Positions 7,641 through 10,850 of a stretch of DNA of 10,850 nt are shown piece after piece. Under the pieces are notes generated by a model. That model was given only the letters and a program-made list of their open reading frames with translations, was not told the origin of the DNA and did not search any database. Origin of the DNA: an uncultured Collinsella sp. (lineage in GTDB: Bacteria; Actinomycetota; Coriobacteriia; Coriobacteriales; Coriobacteriaceae); assembly GCA_902495525.1 (NCBI GenBank), contig CABUXL010000057.1:1-10850 (forward strand), read 5' to 3'. The translations under genes and the position numbers were made by a program. Every line of letters starts with the position of its first letter. Within the stretch, counting starts at the first letter, position 1.

Positions 7641-8293
7641 GAATCATCGGCGGCGAATGGCGCGGTCGTAAGATCGAGGAGCCCCGTGGTCGCGATGTTA
7701 CCCGCCCCACGACTGATCGCGTACGTGAGGCGTGCGCATCTATGGTCATGTCGGCATTCGACTTCGATTTGGACGATGTTCGTGTGCTGGACGCCTTTGG
7801 CGGCTCCGGCGCTCTGGGAATCGAGATGCTCTCTCGTGGGGCCTGCTCGCTCACGACTTTTGAGATCGATCGCAACGCCGCGCGGCTTATTACCAAGAAT
7901 ATCGAGTCGCTCTGCCGTGACCGTGCGCGCTGGCGTGTGGTGACGGGTGACGTGCTGGCGAGCGCCTCGCGCGGCCGCGTGCCGGGCGGCCCCTTTGATC
8001 TGGTCCTGCTCGACCCGCCCTATGCTTTTGGTGCCGAGCCGGTCGAGGAACTGCTGCAGAACCTGGCTCAGCAGGGTCTGCTTGCACCTGGCGCTTATGC
8101 CCTGTTTGAGCATGCCGCCGCCGATGCGGGCGCGCATCCGGCAGACTTTGAGACTGTACGTGAGAAGCGCTACGGCATTACCTCGGTCGACCTGCTTCGT
8201 TGGGTCGGCGATGACGATGGTGAGGGCGATAGCGCCGGCACCGATGCTGACAACAACGATGCCACGACGTTTCAGGAGGACGCCCATGAATGA
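7637..8293 (+). CDS. rsmD: 16S rRNA (guanine-966-N2)-methyltransferase RsmD
   Basis: RsmD uses S-adenosylmethionine to methylate G966 of 16S rRNA in the small subunit. The 218-residue protein starts with the family hallmark MRIIGGEWRGRKI and RPTTDRVREA. It has the SAM-binding motif I DAFGGSGALG (52-61), the acidic end of strand 2 in TFEIDRNA (74-81), and the catalytic DPPY (126-129) typical of N2-guanine/N6-adenine methyltransferases. The usual fold ends near LLRW (187-189); a 28-residue tail with 11 Asp/Glu follows. AAGGAGG (7620-7626) lies 10 nt before the ATG, inside the end of recG, and the start shares 4 nt with the recG stop. The tail's last codons overlap the coaD start by 8 nt. The rsmD-coaD pair is widely conserved. 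Confidence 0.95.
   Translation: MRIIGGEWRGRKIEEPRGRDVTRPTTDRVREACASMVMSAFDFDLDDVRVLDAFGGSGALGIEMLSRGACSLTTFEIDRNAARLITKNIESLCRDRARWRVVTGDVLASASRGRVPGGPFDLVLLDPPYAFGAEPVEELLQNLAQQGLLAPGAYALFEHAAADAGAHPADFETVREKRYGITSVDLLRWVGDDDGEGDSAGTDADNNDATTFQEDAHE
8274..8279 (+). promoter_or_regulatory. coaD ribosome binding site inside the rsmD tail
   Basis: AGGAGG lies 6 nt before ATG 8286 and fixes the coaD start. It is embedded in rsmD codons for Gln-Glu-Asp, so the two genes are likely translationally coupled. Confidence 0.85.
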
Positions 8294-8783
8294 CACCATC
8301 AATCGCGTGATCGTCCCGGGCACCTTCGATCCCATCACGTTTGGCCATATCGATGTGATCCGCCGCGCCCGCCGCATCTTTCCCAGCGTGATCGTCGCTG
8401 TTGCCGAGTCGCAGGGTAAAAACGGTGTGGGCACCACGTTTACGCTCGATGAGCGCGTGGCGCTGGCCCGAGAGGCGCTCGGTGATATCGACGGCGTCGA
8501 GGTTCTGCCCTTCACTGGCCTGCTGGTCGACTTTGCACGTGAACAGGGCGCCGGCGCCGTCGTTAAGGGTCTGCGCGCCATGACCGACTTTGAATATGAA
8601 CTGCAGCAGGCCGACCTCAACTATCGCCTGGATAGCGAGCTGGAGTCCATCTTTGTCATGAGTGCGCCGCAGTACGGCTATATCTCGAGCTCGGTTGTTC
8701 GCCAGATCGCCTCGCTCGGTAGTGACGTATCGACGTTTGTCCCGTCCAACGTGGTCGAAGCGCTCAAACATCGCTTTTCGTGA
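8286..8783 (+). CDS. coaD: Phosphopantetheine adenylyltransferase CoaD
   Basis: CoaD transfers AMP from ATP to 4'-phosphopantetheine, making dephospho-CoA, the penultimate step of CoA synthesis. It has 165 residues, normal for this family (about 160). The nucleotidyltransferase signature PGTFDPITFGH (11-21) holds the T/HxGH nucleotide-binding motif (Thr13, Gly20, His21). Lys45 lines up with the substrate-binding Lys42 of the E. coli enzyme by my hand alignment. KGLRAMTDFEYE and the ISSSVVRQIA segment near the C-terminus complete the family pattern. An upstream in-frame extension exists in the same frame as an rsmD shadow, but the AGGAGG site and family length fix ATG 8286. It overlaps rsmD by 8 nt and is the last gene before a 68-bp gap, so it probably ends the recG-rsmD-coaD part of the operon. 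No terminator is visible after it. Confidence 0.96.
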   Translation: MNDTINRVIVPGTFDPITFGHIDVIRRARRIFPSVIVAVAESQGKNGVGTTFTLDERVALAREALGDIDGVEVLPFTGLLVDFAREQGAGAVVKGLRAMTDFEYELQQADLNYRLDSELESIFVMSAPQYGYISSSVVRQIASLGSDVSTFVPSNVVEALKHRFS

Positions 8784-8807
8784 CGTTTCTTATTGCCTGG
8801 TGGCATG

Positions 8808-8816
8808 TGGTAAACT
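8808..8816 (+). promoter_or_regulatory. Candidate extended -10 before the sepIVA-like gene
   Basis: TGG TAAACT (8808-8816), preceded by ATG to give ATGTGGTAAACT, fits an extended -10 (TGn plus 4 of 6). The -35 region is weak. It lies 35 bp before the ATG at 8852, in the only gap between coaD and the next gene. Confidence 0.4.
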
Positions 8817-8839
8817 AGCACGATGATATGTTACCTATG

Positions 8840-8846
8840 AAAGGAG
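8840..8846 (+). promoter_or_regulatory. Ribosome binding site that sets the sepIVA-like start
   Basis: AAAGGAG is 5 nt before ATG 8852. The two in-frame ATGs upstream (8828 and 8837) lie before or overlap the binding site and are rejected as starts. Confidence 0.85.
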
Positions 8847-8851
8847 ACCGG

Positions 8852-9349
8852 ATGCCGGGCGAGAATTTTCCTGGCGATAGGATCGTCAGCTTGGTCGATG
8901 AGCTCGAAGGGCTGATCGAGGAAGCCAAGCCGCCTTTCGGCAAGAACGCTCAGTTCAAGGTCATCGACGCCGACGTGTTCTTCAACATCCTCGACGAGAT
9001 CCGCATGAGCTATCCCGAGGAGTGGCAGAAGTCCCGCCGTATCCTTAAGGAGCGCGAGGAGCTTATGGCTTCCGCCGCCGCTCAGGCCGATTCCATCATC
9101 GCCGACGCTCAGCAGCAGGCCCTCACCATTGCCGGTGAGCAGGAGATCGTCCGCCTTGCGCAGCAGCAGGCCGACGACATCCGCGATCGTGCCCAGCAGT
9201 ACGAGCGCGAGACGCGTTATGCTGCCGAGGACTACGCAGAGCAGGTCTTTACGCACTTGGAGGAGAACCTCAAGAGCCTGACCGGCACCGTTACCCGTTG
9301 CCGTCAGCAGCTCAACGAGGGTGCCGCCCAGCAGAATGGTCAGTGGTAA
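8852..9349 (+). CDS. SepIVA/DivIVA-like coiled-coil protein
   Basis: A 165-residue soluble protein without signal peptide, membrane segment or ATPase motif. Residues about 10-60 form a small N-terminal domain (DRIVSLVDELEGLIEEAKPP, then FKVIDADVFFNILDEIRMSYPEEW). Residues about 61-145 are an Ala/Gln/Glu-rich amphipathic helix with repeats of the type AQADSIIADAQQQA and QQQADDIRDRAQQ, strongly predicted coiled coil. From memory this matches the N-terminal pattern of mycobacterial SepIVA (Rv2927c), a DivIVA-domain septation protein that likewise sits beside a DUF177 gene (Rv2926c). The proposed role is organising division or envelope growth at the septum or poles, which is inference. Automated pipelines may call such proteins an ATPase or F0 subunit b because of the helix; that is unlikely here. 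Its stop overlaps the next start (TAATG), so the two are translationally coupled. Confidence 0.7.
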   Translation: MPGENFPGDRIVSLVDELEGLIEEAKPPFGKNAQFKVIDADVFFNILDEIRMSYPEEWQKSRRILKEREELMASAAAQADSIIADAQQQALTIAGEQEIVRLAQQQADDIRDRAQQYERETRYAAEDYAEQVFTHLEENLKSLTGTVTRCRQQLNEGAAQQNGQW

Positions 9350-9903
9350 TGGCTGAGTTCCCGAGCGTTACCGTCGATCTTTCCGAGCAGCTCGAGTTTC
9401 CTGGAGATTCGTATCCGCTGACCGGTAAGGTCGATGTCGCCACCTACACGGTGGGCGAGAAGGAGTACCAGCTACAGGACGGCATCGACTACGACGTTGT
9501 CTTTACCAATGCCGGTACCGGTGTCTTGCTCACGGGCATGGTTCGCGCGCACGCCACCGGCGAGTGCGACCGTTGCCTGGAGCCCGCCTCGTTTGATATC
9601 GCCGGCGAGATCGAGGAGTTTTATCTCTTTGAGGTGCCCGAGGATCCTGAGGCCTACGAGGACGGCTATGAGCTTCTGGGTGAGGACCGCATCATCGATC
9701 TGGGTGAGCCCATCAATGACGCGGTCGTTATGGACACGCCGTTTGTGGTGCTCTGCAAGCCCGATTGCCGCGGTCTGTGCCCCACTTGCGGTCGCAATCT
9801 CAACGTCGAGCAATGCGATTGCGCCGTCCAGGCAGAGGCAGAATGGGCCGCTGCCACGGAAAATCCATTTGCAGCATTGAAGAATCTCAAGCTCGATGAG
9901 TAA
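9349..9903 (+). CDS. yceD: DUF177 / YceD family protein
   Basis: YceD-family proteins are encoded next to rpmF in most bacteria and are linked to 23S rRNA or large-subunit biogenesis; the exact activity is not settled. The 184-residue product shows the family core around GECDRCLEPASFDI (71-84), an acidic middle (EEFYLFEVPEDPEAYEDGY), and the segment DLGEPINDAVVMDTPFVVLC. A C-terminal cysteine cluster (Cys136, 140, 144, 147, 156, 158, with the GLCPTCGRNL motif) together with CDRC (73, 76) could bind zinc, as in many Gram-positive members. The ATG at 9349 shares its A with the upstream TAA stop; no Shine-Dalgarno of its own is clear, so translation is probably coupled. rpmF starts 64 bp downstream, the conserved yceD-rpmF-plsX order. 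Confidence 0.9.
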   Translation: MAEFPSVTVDLSEQLEFPGDSYPLTGKVDVATYTVGEKEYQLQDGIDYDVVFTNAGTGVLLTGMVRAHATGECDRCLEPASFDIAGEIEEFYLFEVPEDPEAYEDGYELLGEDRIIDLGEPINDAVVMDTPFVVLCKPDCRGLCPTCGRNLNVEQCDCAVQAEAEWAAATENPFAALKNLKLDE

Positions 9904-9908
9904 AACTG

Positions 9909-9917
9909 TGGTAGTAT
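9909..9917 (+). promoter_or_regulatory. Candidate extended -10 before rpmF
   Basis: TGG TAGTAT (TGn plus 4 of 6 matches to TATAAT) lies 6 nt after the yceD stop and about 50 nt before the rpmF ATG. No -35 is evident. It could give rpmF an extra dose of transcription over yceD. Confidence 0.35.
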
Positions 9918-9967
9918 CGCTACTTGCGCGTAATCGCCACACTGGATAGTTCATAAGGAAGGTCACT

Positions 9968-10147
9968 ATGCCCGTACCTAAACAAAAGCAGGGTCGTATC
10001 CGCACTCACACCCGTCGTTCCGCCAACATGAAGATCTCGGCTGCGGCTCAGTCCACGTGCCCCCGTTGCGGCGCTGTCAAGCTTCCGCACCACGTGTGCC
10101 CCAGCTGCGGTTTCTACAAGGACCGCGAGGTTATCGTTACCGAGTAA
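9968..10147 (+). CDS. rpmF: 50S ribosomal protein L32 (zinc-ribbon form)
   Basis: A 59-residue basic protein of the large ribosomal subunit. It starts with the L32 hallmark MPVPKQKQ, continues with RIRTHTRRSANMKI, and carries two CxxC pairs (Cys31/Cys34 in CPRC and Cys44/Cys47 in CPSC), the zinc-binding, C+ form of L32. It ends in GFYKDREVIVTE. The length matches the family (about 57-60). AAGGAAGG (9955-9962) lies 5 nt before the ATG. Because the C+ form is zinc-dependent, bacteria often keep a zinc-free paralogue elsewhere; none is in this window. It lies 64 bp after yceD and is followed by a terminator-like hairpin before plsX. Confidence 0.97.
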   Translation: MPVPKQKQGRIRTHTRRSANMKISAAAQSTCPRCGAVKLPHHVCPSCGFYKDREVIVTE

Positions 10148-10170
10148 CGGTATACTCTGGATGCGATGCC

Positions 10171-10184
10171 GTTCCAAATGGAAC
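10171..10184 (+). repeat. Small hairpin in the rpmF-plsX spacer
   Basis: GTTCC (10171-10175) and GGAAC (10180-10184) pair perfectly around AAAT, directly upstream of the larger terminator-like hairpin. The two could form a small tandem RNA structure. Confidence 0.4.
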
Positions 10185-10187
10185 CAC

Positions 10188-10217
10188 AATGGCCGGCTCA
10201 ATGAGTCGGCCATTTTT
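10188..10217 (+). terminator. Terminator or attenuator between rpmF and plsX
   Basis: The stem AATGGCCGGCTC (10188-10199) with GAGTCGGCCATT (10203-10214), 12 bp including one G-U, has a 3-nt AAT loop and ends in TTTTT (10213-10217). It is a good intrinsic terminator by shape, 40 bp after the rpmF stop. The plsX ribosome binding site begins only 5 nt after the T-run, leaving no room for a downstream promoter, so plsX presumably depends on readthrough. Confidence 0.8.
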
Positions 10218-10221
10218 GTAT

Positions 10222-10227
10222 AAGGAG
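10222..10227 (+). promoter_or_regulatory. plsX ribosome binding site
   Basis: AAGGAG is 7 nt before ATG 10235. The ATG at 10229 is only 1 nt away and in another frame, so ATG 10235 is the start. Confidence 0.85.
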
Positions 10228-10234
10228 CATGTAT

Positions 10235-10850
10235 ATGAGTAACGTTCGCGTTTGTGTAGACGTTGTGGGCGGAGACGAGAAACCTCAGGTTGTTCTCGAT
10301 GGTATCGAGGCTGCGCTTGCCGCCGATCCCGATATCGAGGTCTTGGCAGCTGGCCCCTCCGAAATCGTCAATCCCTTTGCAGCTTCCCATGCACGTGTTG
10401 AGGCCCTTGAGGCACCTGACGTTATCGCCATGGATGACGATCCCATTCGCGCCGTGATGACCAAGCGTAAGTCGTCGATCGTGCTTTCTTGCCGCGCCAT
10501 TAAGAAGGGCAACGCGGATGCGTTCTTCTCCGCCGGCTCGACCGGTGCCATGACCGCCGCTGCCACCGCCTACGTGACGCCGTTTAGGTATCAGGCCGAA
10601 GGCAAGAAGCAGCCGGTGCGCCCCTGTCTGACCAATGCACTGCCCAATCGCGCCGGCGGTCTGACGGTGCTGTGCGACATGGGTGCCAACCCCGATGTCG
10701 AGGTTGACGATATGGTGCGTTTTGCCCAGATGGGCAGCGCCTATGCCCGCGTCGTCCTGGGCATCGAGCATCCTCGCGTGGGCCTGCTCGCCAACGGCAC
10801 CGAGGACGAGAAGGGCTCCAACTTTACCAAGGCCTGTTTCCCTGCTATGA
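10235..10850 (+). CDS. plsX: Phosphate acyltransferase PlsX, 5' part (runs off the window)
   Basis: PlsX converts acyl-ACP and phosphate to acyl-phosphate, the acyl donor for PlsY in the first step of phosphatidic acid synthesis; it acts at the inner face of the membrane. The first 205 codons are present, out of about 330-350 for the family. Seen are the N-terminal VDVVGGDEKP (family form DAMGGD), the AAGP segment, DDDPIRAVMTKRKSS, KKGNADAFFSAGSTGAM (the family usually has SAGNTGA; here Ser102 replaces Asn), LCDMGANPDV, FAQMGSAYARVVLG and PRVGLLANGTEDEKG. The frame is open to the last base, so the gene is cut by the window edge and not by a stop. It follows rpmF across a terminator-like hairpin, and the yceD-rpmF-plsX order is the same as in E. 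coli. Confidence 0.95.
   Translation, partial: MSNVRVCVDVVGGDEKPQVVLDGIEAALAADPDIEVLAAGPSEIVNPFAASHARVEALEAPDVIAMDDDPIRAVMTKRKSSIVLSCRAIKKGNADAFFSAGSTGAMTAAATAYVTPFRYQAEGKKQPVRPCLTNALPNRAGGLTVLCDMGANPDVEVDDMVRFAQMGSAYARVVLGIEHPRVGLLANGTEDEKGSNFTKACFPAM

Noticed and set aside
7947..8285. N-terminal extension of coaD in the same frame, opening inside rsmD
   Set aside because: The extension translates to Arg/Cys/Pro-rich sequence unlike CoaD. The family start and the AGGAGG site fix ATG 8286.
7262..8620. A 452-codon minus-strand frame across recG, rsmD and coaD
   Set aside because: It spans three conserved plus-strand genes and their junctions, has low-complexity Arg/Ser/Thr composition and no family signature.
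8793..8816. TTGCCT as a -35 for the sepIVA-like gene promoter
   Set aside because: Only 12 bp separates it from TAAACT, too short for a sigma-A promoter; the extended -10 reading was kept instead.
8852..9349. ATP synthase subunit b or an ATPase
   Set aside because: There is no N-terminal membrane helix, no Walker motif and no atp gene nearby; the resemblance is only the Ala/Gln-rich helix.

Overview
This window is a GC-rich, entirely plus-strand housekeeping segment of a bacterial chromosome. Gene content, gene order and protein sequences point to an actinobacterium of the class Coriobacteriia. A Collinsella-like organism is my best guess, from recall and not from a search. The evidence is the dnaG-rpoD pair, a primary sigma factor with the usual C-terminal regions but a long charged linker, actinobacterial-style RecG and CoaD, and a small SepIVA/DivIVA-like coiled-coil gene placed before a DUF177 gene.

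Layout: (1) 1-2861 holds the 3' part of DNA primase (dnaG) followed by the primary sigma factor gene (rpoD), the tail of a macromolecular-synthesis type operon. (2) 2862-3136 is a gene-free spacer unusually dense in palindromes: a 13-bp hairpin just after rpoD, a long imperfect hairpin whose core is a strong terminator (2911-2998), and an abutting near-perfect 56-nt palindrome built on a GGGGACGTTCTT core (2998-3053). A clear promoter with a perfect TATAAT box then drives a tRNA-Asn(GTT) gene, which ends in a textbook terminator. (3) 3407-8783 runs asp23/yloU-like, fakA/yloV-like, recG, rsmD and coaD, with small gaps or overlaps, so it probably forms one transcription unit. (4) 8852-10147 carries a sepIVA-like coiled-coil gene, yceD (DUF177) and rpmF (ribosomal protein L32, only 59 codons). 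(5) A terminator-like hairpin separates rpmF from plsX, which runs off the right edge.

Functionally the window links replication and transcription start-up (DnaG, RpoD), fork repair (RecG), ribosome biogenesis (RsmD, YceD, L32) and lipid/CoA supply. The FakA-like kinase makes acyl-phosphate, PlsX interconverts acyl-ACP and acyl-phosphate, and CoaD feeds CoA and hence the ACP prosthetic group. The order yceD-rpmF-plsX is shared with E. coli, and asp23-fakA-recG resembles the Bacillus yloU-yloV-(sdaAB-sdaAA)-recG neighbourhood.

I found no CRISPR array, phage, transposase gene or defence system. The least ordinary parts are the palindromic spacer between rpoD and the tRNA, the SepIVA-like gene, and the hairpin between rpmF and plsX.
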